Source of the DNA: an uncultured Acetatifactor sp.
GTDB taxonomy: Bacteria > Bacillota > Clostridia > Lachnospirales > Lachnospiraceae
NCBI GenBank assembly: GCA_947629645.1
Contig: CANREV010000008.1
Coordinates: 1-64,000, forward strand
Length of the DNA: 64,000 nucleotides
Reading direction: 5' to 3'
Shown: piece after piece, positions 18,484 to 29,331 of the stretch
Layout: each line of letters starts with the position of its first letter
Position numbering within the stretch: position 1 is the first letter of the stretch
The notes under the pieces: generated by a model
Seen by the model: the letters and a program-made list of their open reading frames with translations, nothing else
Databases searched by the model: none
What the model was told of the DNA's origin: nothing
Position numbers and translations under genes: made by a program

Positions 18484-20499
18484 TTATAGCGAAGCAAAAA
18501 GGCTGCCGATCTGAAATACCATTACCGCCGCAGCCCAGGCAAGAAAAAGCTGAAACACGATCATTTTCAGCGTAAAGCCCCAGGAACCGCTCTCCTTCTT
18601 TACCGTGGCCACGGTAGCCGCACAGGGCACATACAATAGGCAAAACAGCATCAGACAGTAAGCGTTCAATGGTCCGAAAGAGGGATTTATGCTGTGGATA
18701 TTTGCCACAATTGTCGCCATACCCGCTTCGGAACTTGCGTTAGATACGCCAAAGAGCACTGAAAAGCTGGTCACCACCACTTCCTTGGCGGATATGCCGG
18801 AAAGCAGCGCCACGCCGATCTGCCACATGCCAAGCCCCGCCGGCGCAAGCACAGGCACCAAAAACCTTCCGATCACGGCTCCGAAACTGTCCGCAGGATC
18901 CGACACCATACCGGAAACTCCGAAATTAAGCACAAACCATATCACTATGGAAGCCACAAAAATAGTGGTTCCCGCTTTGGTCAGATAATCCTTGAGCTTG
19001 GTCCACACATAGATGCGGATGGTCCTTGCATTGGGACGCTTGTACTCCGGCAGTTCGATCAGCAGGGAATCGTTGATCTTCCCCTTTTCCAGCTTGTTGA
19101 TGGTCTTTGCCGCCGCAATGGCTGTCACCATGCCGATGACATACAGGGAAAAAGCCACCGGCGCCGCCGCTTCGGGGAAAAACATCTCGGAGAACAAAAC
19201 ATAGATGGGAAGCCTTGCCGAACAGGACATGAAAGGCGTCACCAGCATGGTCTTTCGCCGATCCTGCTCCGTCTCCAGCGCCCTGGTAGCCATGATCGCG
19301 GGCACAGTGCAGCCAAAGCCTAGAATCATTGGCAGAAAAGCTTTTCCTGACAGCCCCACTTTCCCCATGACGGAATCCATCACATAGGCCACGCGGGACA
19401 TATACCCGCTGTCTTCCAGGAGAGCCAGCGCCAGAAATAAGATAAAGATGTTTGGCACAAACGTCAGGATACCGCCCACACCGGCGATAATCCCGTCTAC
19501 TACCAGAGATTCCAGAAAGGGAGCCACGCCCAGGCGCTCCAAAGCGGCAGCCGTTCCATCGGAGACGTAGGACAGCCCCGTCTCAAAAATTCCTTTCAGC
19601 GCGTCCCCCACCGTGAACGTCAAAAAGAATACCAAACACATGATGAGAAGAAATATGGGAATACCCGCCACAGGATGGGTCAGCGCTCTGTCGATCCGAT
19701 CCGTCAGCGCCGCTTTTTTCTCCTTATGAAACAGCGTTTCGGACACTACTTTCTCAATATAGGCATACTTGCATTGTATGATCTCTTTCTCATAACTTTT
19801 GTCCGCCACATTGACTATGGAAATGGGGTGTTCACGCTTTACTTCCTCATCGTCTTCCAGCAGCTTGATGGCATGCCAGCGCAGGGAAGAATGGCTGGGA
19901 TAATGAGCCTGCATCATGATTTCCAGCTTGGCAATTTTTTCCTCTATGAAGTCGGGATAATCCAGAATATACTCATCCGCTCCCTCCTCATAATGATGAA
20001 TCACCGCGTGAAGCAGAATATCCAGCCCGGTCCTCTTTGCCGCCGAGACCGGAACCACAGGAATATTGCCGAGCATTTCCGGCAGCCTGTGCATATCGAT
20101 CTCCATGCCTCTCTCTTTTACAATATCCATCATGTTCAGCGCAAGAACCACCGGCTTTCCCAGTTCCAGAAGCTGCAGCGTCAGATAGAGATTTCTCTCC
20201 AGCGAAGAGGCGTCCACCACGTTGATAATCACATCGATATCATCGTCCATGGCGCACTGTCTCGTCACTTTTTCCTCGATGGTATAACATGTCAGGGAAT
20301 AGATGCCGGGAGTATCTATGAGGGTAATCCTGGTATCCTCATAGACAGTCTCCCCCTCAAAGCGCTCCACCGTCACGCCGGGCCAGTTCGCCACTTTCAG
20401 TTTCGAGCCAGTGAGGGCGTTAAACAGCGTTGTCTTACCGCAGTTCGGATTGCCCACACAGGCCACGTTAATATGCTTTCTCTCCTGTTCCTTATTCAT
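18484..20499 (-). CDS. feoB: Ferrous iron transport GTPase/permease FeoB
   Basis: GNPNCGKTTLFNALTG, DTPGIYSL, gate regions; overlaps feoA. Confidence 0.95.
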   Translation of the reverse strand: MNKEQERKHINVACVGNPNCGKTTLFNALTGSKLKVANWPGVTVERFEGETVYEDTRITLIDTPGIYSLTCYTIEEKVTRQCAMDDDIDVIINVVDASSLERNLYLTLQLLELGKPVVLALNMMDIVKERGMEIDMHRLPEMLGNIPVVPVSAAKRTGLDILLHAVIHHYEEGADEYILDYPDFIEEKIAKLEIMMQAHYPSHSSLRWHAIKLLEDDEEVKREHPISIVNVADKSYEKEIIQCKYAYIEKVVSETLFHKEKKAALTDRIDRALTHPVAGIPIFLLIMCLVFFLTFTVGDALKGIFETGLSYVSDGTAAALERLGVAPFLESLVVDGIIAGVGGILTFVPNIFILFLALALLEDSGYMSRVAYVMDSVMGKVGLSGKAFLPMILGFGCTVPAIMATRALETEQDRRKTMLVTPFMSCSARLPIYVLFSEMFFPEAAAPVAFSLYVIGMVTAIAAAKTINKLEKGKINDSLLIELPEYKRPNARTIRIYVWTKLKDYLTKAGTTIFVASIVIWFVLNFGVSGMVSDPADSFGAVIGRFLVPVLAPAGLGMWQIGVALLSGISAKEVVVTSFSVLFGVSNASSEAGMATIVANIHSINPSFGPLNAYCLMLFCLLYVPCAATVATVKKESGSWGFTLKMIVFQLFLAWAAAVMVFQIGSLFASL

Positions 20500-20740
20500 A
20501 TTTTGCCTCCGTTTCCCTGACCTCGATATTGGAGGAAATATGTTTTCCGAGGGCAAGCCTTGTACCTCTTACCTTGATAATAAGAGCGCCCCTTTTCTTT
20601 CGGTTGAGCACATCCACAATCGTTCCGTCATTGAGCCCCAGCGCCTGTAATCTTCTGGTTATCTGTGGTTCCACATAAAGACCCGATACGCAGTATCTCG
20701 CTCCCTTTTTCGCTTCGTATAACGTCATAACAGTCTCCAT
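20492..20740 (-). CDS. feoA: FeoA-family protein
   Basis: 82 aa SH3-like; LQALGLNDGTIVDVLNRKKRGALIIKVRGTRLALGKHISSNI. Confidence 0.9.
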   Translation of the reverse strand: METVMTLYEAKKGARYCVSGLYVEPQITRRLQALGLNDGTIVDVLNRKKRGALIIKVRGTRLALGKHISSNIEVRETEAKYE

Positions 20741-20806
20741 TCCGAAGCCGTATGCGCTTCATTAAGACATTACATTCTCCCATACACTAATGCGCTGACT
20801 GGCGCA

Positions 20807-22054
20807 CTACTCTCTGACCTGGCCGTTTCCTACGATCAGATATTTGTAAGACGTCAGTTCTTTGAGTCCCATCGGCCCTCTGGCATGAAGTTTCTGCGTG
20901 CTGATGCCGATCTCCGCTCCAAAACCGAATTCAAACCCATCCGTAAACCGGGTGGAGACATTCCAGTAGACGCAGGCCGCATCGATCTCGTTCAGGAACT
21001 TCTCTGCCGCCTCCTTATCTTTTGTTACGATACATTCGGAATGTCTGGTGCCATAGCGATTGATGTGCCCGATGGCTTCCTCCAGGCTATCCACCGTCTT
21101 AATCGATAAAATATAATCCAGATATTCCGTGCCGTAATCTTCTTCCGTGGCCGTTTTGCAGTCCGCAAGGACCTCTCTTGCGCCCTCGTCTCCCCGCAGT
21201 TCCACATACTTAGGCGCAAGGATCTGTGCCAGCTTCGGCAGAAATTCCTTTCGCACGTTTTTGTGTACCACCAGGGATTCACAGGCATTACACACACCGA
21301 TCCTCTGGGTTTTTGCGTTGTAGACGATCTTTGCCGCCATATCCGTATCAGCGCTTTGATCCACATAGACATGGCAGTTGCCCGTGCCTGTCTCAATCAC
21401 CGGAATGGTACTGTTTTCCACCACACTGCGGATCAGCCCCGCGCTGCCTCTGGGGATTAAAAGATCCACATATTCTTTCATCTTCATAAACTCTACCGTA
21501 ACGCTCCGGTCCGTATCCTCGATCAACTGCAAAGCGTCCGATTGGATGCCGCACTCTTTGAGTGTCTCCCGAAGCACCTTAACGATAGCAAGATTCGATT
21601 GCAGCGCATCGCTGCCTCCCTTCAAAATCGACACATTACCCGCCTTAAAACACAGGGCGAAAGCATCCGCCGTCACATTGGGCCTTGCCTCGTAAATAAT
21701 ACCGATGACGCCGATAGGCACTCTCACCTTCTGTATATGCATACCGTTGGGGCGATCGAATTCTTCCAGTACTTCTCCGATACAATCGGGCAGTCCGGCC
21801 ACCTGACGCAGCCCTTCGGCCATCCCCCGGATCCGCTCCTGCGTCAGCCTGAGACGGTCCTGAAGGCTTTCCTTCATACCGTTTTTTTTCGCCAACTCCA
21901 TATCTTTTTCATTGGCCGCTAAAATTTCTTCGCTGCGGCGGCACAATGCGTCCGCTGCGGCGATAAGCGCCTTGTTCTTTTCTTCCGCGGACAATTTTCC
22001 CAACAATGTTCTGGCGGCTGCCGCCCGCCGACCCATATCCTGCAGATCTGTCAT
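20807..22054 (-). CDS. proA: Gamma-glutamyl phosphate reductase
   Basis: Aldehyde dehydrogenase-like; [42 protein letters not shown]. Confidence 0.95.
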   Translation of the reverse strand: MTDLQDMGRRAAAARTLLGKLSAEEKNKALIAAADALCRRSEEILAANEKDMELAKKNGMKESLQDRLRLTQERIRGMAEGLRQVAGLPDCIGEVLEEFDRPNGMHIQKVRVPIGVIGIIYEARPNVTADAFALCFKAGNVSILKGGSDALQSNLAIVKVLRETLKECGIQSDALQLIEDTDRSVTVEFMKMKEYVDLLIPRGSAGLIRSVVENSTIPVIETGTGNCHVYVDQSADTDMAAKIVYNAKTQRIGVCNACESLVVHKNVRKEFLPKLAQILAPKYVELRGDEGAREVLADCKTATEEDYGTEYLDYILSIKTVDSLEEAIGHINRYGTRHSECIVTKDKEAAEKFLNEIDAACVYWNVSTRFTDGFEFGFGAEIGISTQKLHARGPMGLKELTSYKYLIVGNGQVRE

Positions 22055-22132
22055 ATCGTTCCCTCCTGAAACAAGTCTGTTGAAACCTTCTGATAAATTC
22101 CCTTATATCCATATCAGGCGAACATAGTTTCC

Positions 22133-22699
22133 CTATACGCAAATCACCTGATACGGCCTGATATCCGTTTCCTGCGCCGGTATTTTCTCCACCATCTGGC
22201 AAAGGTGCCCTACTCCGATCGATCTAAGCTGCAGAGCAGGCTTATCCGCCAGAAATCTGTCGTAAAAACCTTTTCCGTAACCGATGCGGTTGCGGTATCC
22301 GTCAAAAGCCACTCCCGGCATCAAAAGAAGCGTCTTGTCCGCTTCCTGTTCTCTGTATTGATACCGATCGGTATCGCCCCCGGGCTCCGGTATGCCCTGA
22401 TATCCCTTCACCAGTTGTGCCGGATCAAAAACGCGGTAAAAACTCAGATTTTCGCCTTCCACTCTGGGCAGATATACCTTTTTCCCCGCCGTTAAAGCTT
22501 CCCGGATGATTTCCCCGGTGCTGATCTCTGTGCCGTAACTGGCATAACAGAGCAGCGTGTCCGACAAATAGTACCATTGATGGCCTATAATACGCTCCGC
22601 AAGGAGAAACGCCGCCCGCTCTTTTTGCTCCTTGGTAAGAGCGTTCCGAATCTGTAACACTCTGCGGCGTATCTGGGCTTTTGTCTCCGTTTCCATCAC
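22133..22699 (-). CDS. 5-formyltetrahydrofolate cyclo-ligase
   Basis: LLMPGVAFDGYRNRIGYGKGFYDRFL signature. Confidence 0.9.
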   Translation of the reverse strand: MMETETKAQIRRRVLQIRNALTKEQKERAAFLLAERIIGHQWYYLSDTLLCYASYGTEISTGEIIREALTAGKKVYLPRVEGENLSFYRVFDPAQLVKGYQGIPEPGGDTDRYQYREQEADKTLLLMPGVAFDGYRNRIGYGKGFYDRFLADKPALQLRSIGVGHLCQMVEKIPAQETDIRPYQVICV

Positions 22700-22962
22700 T
22701 TTTTTTGCCTGTTTCCTTTTCGCTTGTCGCTTAGTTTCTCTATGGTGCCGTCAGGGCGCTCAATGACAATATTGTCAAGCTGGCCTCTCAAATTCGCGCG
22801 AATGCCTGCCACATATTCCTGACGCAGCGCCGCCTGTTCTTCCTTTTCCGTATCTGTCAGCCCCTCTCTCTGAGACTTGTGATAAAGCTCGTTGATACGG
22901 GCGATTCTCTCATCCATATTCATTTTACTGTCCCATTCCTTATCCGGTTTTCCTGTTTCCAT
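22696..22962 (-). CDS. DUF896 (YnzC/YneE-like) protein
   Basis: RIARINELYHKSQREGLTDTEKEEQAALRQEYV. Confidence 0.85.
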   Translation of the reverse strand: METGKPDKEWDSKMNMDERIARINELYHKSQREGLTDTEKEEQAALRQEYVAGIRANLRGQLDNIVIERPDGTIEKLSDKRKGNRQKK

Positions 22963-23009
22963 CCTTGTATGTCGGCTCTGATTTTCCTCTTTGCTCAGGA
23001 CTTCCCGGG

Positions 23010-23879
23010 TCAGGTTTTATGAAGATTATGTACAAATTCCGGCAGATCAAAACTCTCGTCTTTTTTTGCTAAAAAAAGCGTTCCCTCGTCCTCTCCTGCC
23101 AGTATCCTGTGGAGCACTCCGATGTCGCTGCTGTTCGCGATAACCATGTCTATTCCTGATTTGGTGGCAATCTTTGCCGCGATCAGTTTGGTATTCATAC
23201 CTCCGGTGCCCACATTGCTTCCGGTACTTTCCTTGCCCATCCCCATGTATTCGTCCGTCAGTTCATCCACCTGACGGATAAATCTGGCTTCCGGATTCTT
23301 TCTGGGATCATCTGTATACAGGCCGTCTATATCGGAAAGCAGGATCAGAAGATCCGCCTCCACCAGCGCCGCGACAATTGCAGACAGCGTATCGTTATCG
23401 CCGATCTCAATCTCGTAAGTAGCAACCGTGTCATTCTCATTCACCACAGGGATGGCGCCCATCTTTAACAACTGCGAAAATGTGTTGTGGGCGTTATAGC
23501 GGTTTAAGTTGTCTACAATGGTGTTCTTCGTCATCAGAATCTGCGCGGCGATCTGATTATACTCCGCAAACAGTCTCTGATACGTCATCATCAGCCTTGC
23601 CTGCCCTACCGAAGAACACGCCTGTTTCATAGCCATGGCCTCGGCCTGACTCCGGGTGTTAAAATCCTTGATTTTCATCACATTCTTGCCGGCGGCGATA
23701 GCGCCGGAAGTGACCAGCACCACATCCTTGCCCTGGTTTCTGATATCGCTTAGCTCCCGCACCAGCTTTTCCATGCGGATATAATCCATATCTCCCGTCT
23801 GCTTATGCGTCAGGGAGGAGGAACCTATCTTTACCACGATTCTGTTTTTATCCTGAATCAATTTCCGTAGATTGCTCAT
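23010..23879 (-). CDS. proB: Glutamate 5-kinase
   Basis: RIVVKIGSSSLTH, VLVTSGAIAAG, LSDIDGLYTDDPR, GTGGMNTKL. Confidence 0.95.
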   Translation of the reverse strand: MSNLRKLIQDKNRIVVKIGSSSLTHKQTGDMDYIRMEKLVRELSDIRNQGKDVVLVTSGAIAAGKNVMKIKDFNTRSQAEAMAMKQACSSVGQARLMMTYQRLFAEYNQIAAQILMTKNTIVDNLNRYNAHNTFSQLLKMGAIPVVNENDTVATYEIEIGDNDTLSAIVAALVEADLLILLSDIDGLYTDDPRKNPEARFIRQVDELTDEYMGMGKESTGSNVGTGGMNTKLIAAKIATKSGIDMVIANSSDIGVLHRILAGEDEGTLFLAKKDESFDLPEFVHNLHKT

Positions 23880-23987
23880 TCACCTTTGCCTTTCTTTCAT
23901 CATTCTACTTGATTTTATCTGCCCCGTCAATGTCTCAGCGGCACTTACACGGTATCAGCGTAACAGTTTAGCCAGAAGCTTAAACCG

Positions 23988-25643
23988 TCACGTATCGGAG
24001 TACGGCGCAAACTCTTTGGCGATGGCCTCCGCCGCCTTCAGCCCATCCATGGCGGCGGAAGTAATGCCTCCCGCATATCCTGCTCCCTCGCCGCAGGGAT
24101 ACAGTCCCCTGATCTGCGACTGCATGGTTTCATCCCTGCTGATGCGCACCGGAGAGGAAGTCCTGCTCTCCACGCCCGACAAAATGGCGTCCGCTCTGTC
24201 AAACCCTTTGATCTGTCTGCCAAAACTTTCCATTCCCTCGATAAAAGCCTGACTGCATTCCCGGGGAAGGATGCCGCTTAGATCCGCCCAGATATATTCC
24301 CCTTTGCATTGGGGCATGATCTCGCTGTCCGGCAGCGGGTCTGTTCCCTCCGGTTGTTCCGCGTGAAAATACGTTCCCGCTTTGGCAGTCTCCTCCACTG
24401 CGTTCCGAAAAGTTATGTAGCGCTGGACGGGGATCTTTCCCCCGCCGATCTCATAGGCGCGCTGTTCCAAAAGTCTCTGAAACTCCACTCCGGCCAAAGG
24501 ATGTCCGCCGCCGAAATCCTCCGGTGTCACCGACACGATGACGGCGCTGTTGGCATTGGTTCCTTCCCTGCCGCTGTAGCTCATACCGTTCACCGCCGTT
24601 TTCCCCTGTTCCGAAGAAGCGTTTACCACATAACCTCCCGGGCACATACAGAAAGAATAGACGCTCCTGCCATTGGAAGCTTTCGCCGTTACTTTGTAGC
24701 AGGCGGCGCCAAGTTCCCCGGGATCTTTTCTGCCGTACTGACTCTCATTGATCATGGTCTGGGGATGTTCCACCCGAAGCCCCACCGCGAAGGCTTTCGC
24801 CTCCATGGGAACTTTATTCTCATACAACATGGAAAAGGTATCTCTGGCGCTGTGTCCTATGGCCAGCACCAACTGACCGCACTCCAATTCTTCCCTATCG
24901 TTTATCACCACGCCAACGATTTTTCCGCTCTTGGTCCGTATCTTTGTCACCTGACTTTCAAAGCGCACTTCTCCGCCGAGTGCAAGAATCTCCTGCCGCA
25001 TACGGCGGACGATATCACACAGCACATCCGTGCCGATATGGGGCTTCGCCTCATAACAAATACTCTCCTTTGCGCCGAACTTCACAAAAAGCTCAAGAAT
25101 TTCCCTGTTCCGGCCATCTCTGTCCTTTACCAGCGTGTTTAATTTGCCATCGGAAAATGTTCCTGCCCCGCCCTCTCCAAACTGCACATTGGAGGAAGGG
25201 TCCAGTCTTCCGGTACGCCAGAAAGCTTCCACATCTTTCTGTCGTTTCTCCACACATTTCCCCCTCTCCAGCAGAATGGGCCGATAGCCGTGGCGCGCCA
25301 GATAATAGCCGCAAAACAGTCCCGCCGGTCCCATACCCACGATCACCGGCCTGTGGCGCAAAACTTTCACTCCGGCTTCCGGAAAGCGATATACCGCATC
25401 CTCCGCCTTGGAAAACTGCTGTTTTCCCCTCGCTCTCCGCAAGACCTTCTCTTCGCCTTTGACCGCCACATCCAGCGTATAACTGTAAAAGATATCCGGC
25501 TTTTTTCTGGCATCGACAGACTGACGAAGGATCCTCATCTTTTGAATGTCCTGCGCCTGTACCCCGAGAACATTTGCCGCCTTCCTTTTCAGATCCTGCG
25601 CGGTATGGTCCGTTTTTAATTTTAACTGATTGATCCGTATCAT
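23988..25643 (-). CDS. NAD(P)/FAD-dependent oxidoreductase
   Basis: VIVGMGPAGLFCGYYLARHGYRPILLERG dinucleotide fold; NVQFGEGGAGTFSDGKLNT. Confidence 0.85.
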   Translation of the reverse strand: MIRINQLKLKTDHTAQDLKRKAANVLGVQAQDIQKMRILRQSVDARKKPDIFYSYTLDVAVKGEEKVLRRARGKQQFSKAEDAVYRFPEAGVKVLRHRPVIVGMGPAGLFCGYYLARHGYRPILLERGKCVEKRQKDVEAFWRTGRLDPSSNVQFGEGGAGTFSDGKLNTLVKDRDGRNREILELFVKFGAKESICYEAKPHIGTDVLCDIVRRMRQEILALGGEVRFESQVTKIRTKSGKIVGVVINDREELECGQLVLAIGHSARDTFSMLYENKVPMEAKAFAVGLRVEHPQTMINESQYGRKDPGELGAACYKVTAKASNGRSVYSFCMCPGGYVVNASSEQGKTAVNGMSYSGREGTNANSAVIVSVTPEDFGGGHPLAGVEFQRLLEQRAYEIGGGKIPVQRYITFRNAVEETAKAGTYFHAEQPEGTDPLPDSEIMPQCKGEYIWADLSGILPRECSQAFIEGMESFGRQIKGFDRADAILSGVESRTSSPVRISRDETMQSQIRGLYPCGEGAGYAGGITSAAMDGLKAAEAIAKEFAPYSDT

Positions 25644-25667
25644 AATTAGCCTCTTATGTCAAAACTT

Positions 25668-26918
25668 TCAGCCGCACATTTCCCCTGACGATGCTTTCCC
25701 CGCCAGATGTCCGCTGCACCATGCCCAGTGCAGATTATACCCGCCGCATCTGCCGTCCACATCCAGGATCTCTCCGGCAAAGAATACGCCCTTTGCCCTC
25801 TTTGATTCCAGATTCCGCGTCACCTGATCCAGCGGAATCCCTCCGGCGCATGCCTGCGCGTTGTCATAAGAATAATGGCCGTTTACATGCAGACGCCACT
25901 CTCTGCACAGGCCGTATACCGCCGCGATTTTTTTTACATCCGCCAGCTGCGCCTGTTCCGTTGGTTTTAAACCCGCCAGCTTCATAAACTGCAGCATCAG
26001 CTTTTTGTGGAGAATCCCCGTAAAAAATTCCTCCGCCGTTCTGCCATCCAGCAAAAGCTTTCTGTCGTTTTGAAGGTGATCGTACTCCTCTCTGCCAAGA
26101 TCCGGCAGGAAATCTATGGTCACTTCCACTTCTTTCTGCCTGCGCAATATGTAATTCACCTGCCTGCTAAACTGAAAAACGGGAATTCCCGAAATACCGC
26201 GGTCTGTAAGCTGCAGTTCCCCCCTCTCGCTCGCAAGAAGCTTCCCCTGGTTCCAGACATGGATCTCTGCGTCCGCCCTCACTCCCGATACGGCTTTCAG
26301 ATAAGGCTCGCTGCAGGTAAGCTGCACCAGAGCGGGAACCGTTGGCAAAATAGTATGTCCTAACTGCCTGGCCAGTTCAAATCCGCTGCCATCGGAGCCG
26401 GTCTTTGGCGCCGCCTTTCCTCCGCAGGCGATCACGGCGCTGTCAAAATGAAAGGTACGTTTCCCGCTCTTTAAAGTGATGCCGCTTTCCTCAGGACCCG
26501 CATAGATCCGGTTCACTTTGCAGTCAGTCACCACCTCCACCCCCAATGAGGCGAGCTCGTAACGGAGTACATCTAATACCGCCGATGCCTGCTCGCAGGC
26601 AGGATAAAGACAGCCGTTTTTTTCTTTCAGCATCAGTCCCAATCCCTGAAAAAAGGAAACCGTATCCTCTTTTCCGAATCGTTCAAGGCAGCGTTTTAAA
26701 AACTGAGGCTGACCGGTGTAATAATCCTGCGCATCCAGTTTCAGATTCCCCAGATTGCACTTCCCGTTTCCCGTTGCGAGAATCTTTTTCCCCACACGGT
26801 CGTTTCCCTCCAGTATGGTAACCTTTGCCCCCTGTCTGGCGGCTGTGATGGCCGCAGTCATCCCTGCGGCTCCCCCGCCCACGATTCCCACCTTCTTTTC
26901 CATAACGCACCTCACCAA
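25668..26918 (-). CDS. HI0933-like / aminoacetone oxidase-family FAD-binding protein
   Basis: VGIVGGGAAGMTAAITAARQGAKVTILEGNDRVGKKILATGNGKCN; C-terminal GVFFAGEILDVDGRCGGYNLHWAW. Confidence 0.88.
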   Translation of the reverse strand: MVRCVMEKKVGIVGGGAAGMTAAITAARQGAKVTILEGNDRVGKKILATGNGKCNLGNLKLDAQDYYTGQPQFLKRCLERFGKEDTVSFFQGLGLMLKEKNGCLYPACEQASAVLDVLRYELASLGVEVVTDCKVNRIYAGPEESGITLKSGKRTFHFDSAVIACGGKAAPKTGSDGSGFELARQLGHTILPTVPALVQLTCSEPYLKAVSGVRADAEIHVWNQGKLLASERGELQLTDRGISGIPVFQFSRQVNYILRRQKEVEVTIDFLPDLGREEYDHLQNDRKLLLDGRTAEEFFTGILHKKLMLQFMKLAGLKPTEQAQLADVKKIAAVYGLCREWRLHVNGHYSYDNAQACAGGIPLDQVTRNLESKRAKGVFFAGEILDVDGRCGGYNLHWAWCSGHLAGKASSGEMCG

Positions 26919-26921
26919 CTT

Positions 26922-27644
26922 TTAACTGGAATAACTTTCCAGCAGATGATACAAACTTTCCTCATCCGGCACCCACATCATCTGAATGATATCCTGCTGC
27001 ACCTTCTCCGGCAAAGAAGACAGGGGGATATCCGTGTTGATATAAATGGTCTTCTTATCTTCCAGGTAGACCACCACCTCATTGTTATAAACCGCCAGAT
27101 AAAAGCTGGCGCTGGGCTGCACATAACGGTAATTCATCTGCACTACCACCCGCTCTCTGGAAAAGGAAAGAACCTCCAGACCGACAAATCCCCGCTCCTT
27201 CTCGGAAAGAGGCGGCGATGCTTCATACTGTTCCATCACTTCCAGAAACCGTCTCCGGTCCATGCCGATGTACTGGGCCGGAAGCCGCCAGGTCGTCTCC
27301 ACAACGGACTGATCCAGAATATTCGTCTCTTCCAGCACATATTTTGTATCTGCGGTCAACGTGTCGGAGGGGGTGGAGGCTTCCAGCGACGACTCCTGTC
27401 CCGGATCCGTCATATCCGCATCTTCATGCGAAGCAGAGCGGGCCTTGTAATCCAACATTTCATCCGGCACCGCCTCAGGGGATTCCATCATTTGATCTTC
27501 TGCGGATTCCTCATAGGGATCTCCCTGCGGGGCCTGTCCATTCGGATAAAAAAAATGGCTGGATACTACGCCAAAATAAAAACCGACTCCAAGCATTGCC
27601 ATAGGATATAAAAAAAATAAGCTGATACTTTTTACAAATTTCAT
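26922..27644 (-). CDS. Single-TM protein with possible BofC-like C-terminal domain
   Basis: N-terminal TM; LAVYNNEVVVYLEDKKTIYINTDIPLSSLPEKVQQDIIQMMWVPDEESLYHLLESY resembles BofC C-terminal domains by eye. Confidence 0.5.
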   Translation of the reverse strand: MKFVKSISLFFLYPMAMLGVGFYFGVVSSHFFYPNGQAPQGDPYEESAEDQMMESPEAVPDEMLDYKARSASHEDADMTDPGQESSLEASTPSDTLTADTKYVLEETNILDQSVVETTWRLPAQYIGMDRRRFLEVMEQYEASPPLSEKERGFVGLEVLSFSRERVVVQMNYRYVQPSASFYLAVYNNEVVVYLEDKKTIYINTDIPLSSLPEKVQQDIIQMMWVPDEESLYHLLESYSS

Positions 27645-27718
27645 ACTCGTCTCCTGATCTTTGCCATCAGTATCAGCCTTTTTTAATTATTTTATACTCT
27701 CACGCCTTATACTCTTAC

Positions 27719-29329
27719 TTACAAAACATGGAGCAGCTGTCCTAAAAAAGCAATCCATCTGCCGCCGGGGATGTAATCAAGTTCCTGTTCTCTGAAATTT
27801 CTTGCAAGCAGCAGAATCGCCCAATAGACCACAAAGGATACTGCCGCGCAGACAAGCAGCGCCGCAATATCGCCAAGGCGGGGACTAACCAGCCTGCACA
27901 AAAGAAGGCACAAAAGCCCCGATACGCAGGCGGCCCCCACAGGTATGATGTAATTCTGCACCCACAGGCTGCCTGTCCGAAGCTGTCTTGCGGTAATGAC
28001 TCCCATCAAAATGCAGGCCAGCGCCCAGCTTATGATCATTGCATAAACCAGCGCCAATATTCCCGCCCCCCACACTTTCAAAAACAAAAGCAGACTCAGC
28101 ACATATAAAAGATCAGAAATCAGAAAAGTGCCCAAAACCAGAAACTTCTTGCCTGTCAGCATCAAAAATCTGCTGAAATATGCGGTCAGCGCCGCACAGG
28201 GTATCACCAGTGAACCGAACCGCAATAGGTTTTCAGCAACGTTTCCATCTCCCCACACACCTGCCGCCTGTGATGCCGTCACTGCCAGAAAAACCGCAAA
28301 AAACAGAGAATTCACCACCGTAATATGGATCCCGCTCTGATAGACGGTCCTTGCGGCGCGCTGTTCCTCTTTTCGCAGAGAAATCACCGTCCTGCTGCAG
28401 ATCGGCAAAAACACACTCACCGCCACAAAAATACAGATCAGGCTGTAAGGCAGATATATCCCGAAATAAGCGCCGTAATCCCGAAACCCCGCCTCCTGGT
28501 CCGTCACATTTCCTCCATAAAGCAAAAATCCCGCAATGACAGGAAACAAAAGCAGCAGATTCAGGGCAAAACGGGGAGCCCTGTTTACCGTAAAACTTCT
28601 CACTGTGCCCGGAAAAGAGTCTACGGAACGCATTCCTTCCGGCTGCCGCGCTCTGTTCGCACGTCCGTTGATCTTATGGATTACGAGCAGAAACAGTATC
28701 ACAAACAACTCGCTCACATTGACTGCGATCACAGCCCCCGCGGCGGTATACATCGCCGCAAAATTTTCCTGTGCCAACAGTTTTCCGACTTTATCGCCGT
28801 AATTTCCCAAACCGCTGCAGAAGATCAGGCTGAATACCAGCACAAAGATCTGGCGCAGCATACAGGCTACCCCCACAGCAAAATCGGCTCCCTCACCCAG
28901 GCAAAACCCCATCAGCGCCTCGGATACGGAACGCAGCAGCATGATCGGCGCAAACAGCATAATCAGAAATACACTGTATTGCACGCGGAACAGATTTCTC
29001 CCGATGAAACCGGCGCTCAAAAAAAGGATACAACCTCCCAACAGGCCAAGCGCCAGCTGAAAGATCATAATGCTTTGGCGCATCTTAGCCGCATTCCGAT
29101 ACTGGCCCTTTACACCCCTGCTGCGCAAGAGCATCCCCAAAGTGTCCGCAGTACTTCCGCAGATCAAAGTCCACAAAAACGCAAAAGCCATGAGAGCGGC
29201 TGCCAGGTACGCCACTCCTTCCTCCCCCGTCTTCCCGCTTACGATCAGCACCGTGATCAAAGCGATAATATCGGCAAAACATTGTATCTTTCGTCTTTTC
29301 ACCTCATTTTGATTCATGTGAATCTCCAT
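27719..29329 (-). CDS. Polytopic polysaccharide flippase/MATE-like (MVF clan) membrane protein
   Basis: 536 aa with many TM helices and MOP-type layout. Confidence 0.6.
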   Translation of the reverse strand: MEIHMNQNEVKRRKIQCFADIIALITVLIVSGKTGEEGVAYLAAALMAFAFLWTLICGSTADTLGMLLRSRGVKGQYRNAAKMRQSIMIFQLALGLLGGCILFLSAGFIGRNLFRVQYSVFLIMLFAPIMLLRSVSEALMGFCLGEGADFAVGVACMLRQIFVLVFSLIFCSGLGNYGDKVGKLLAQENFAAMYTAAGAVIAVNVSELFVILFLLVIHKINGRANRARQPEGMRSVDSFPGTVRSFTVNRAPRFALNLLLLFPVIAGFLLYGGNVTDQEAGFRDYGAYFGIYLPYSLICIFVAVSVFLPICSRTVISLRKEEQRAARTVYQSGIHITVVNSLFFAVFLAVTASQAAGVWGDGNVAENLLRFGSLVIPCAALTAYFSRFLMLTGKKFLVLGTFLISDLLYVLSLLLFLKVWGAGILALVYAMIISWALACILMGVITARQLRTGSLWVQNYIIPVGAACVSGLLCLLLCRLVSPRLGDIAALLVCAAVSFVVYWAILLLARNFREQELDYIPGGRWIAFLGQLLHVL

Positions 29330-29331
29330 TC

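Noticed and set aside
19675-20520. 281-aa plus-strand ORF
   Set aside because: Antisense to feoB, which is unambiguous.
20791-20806. Small hairpin tgcgc-tgactg-gcgca between proA and feoA
   Set aside because: Only a 5-bp stem and no T-tract; not sufficient for a terminator call.
24309-25142. 277-aa plus-strand ORF
   Set aside because: Antisense to the FAD-dependent oxidoreductase with clear dinucleotide-binding motifs.
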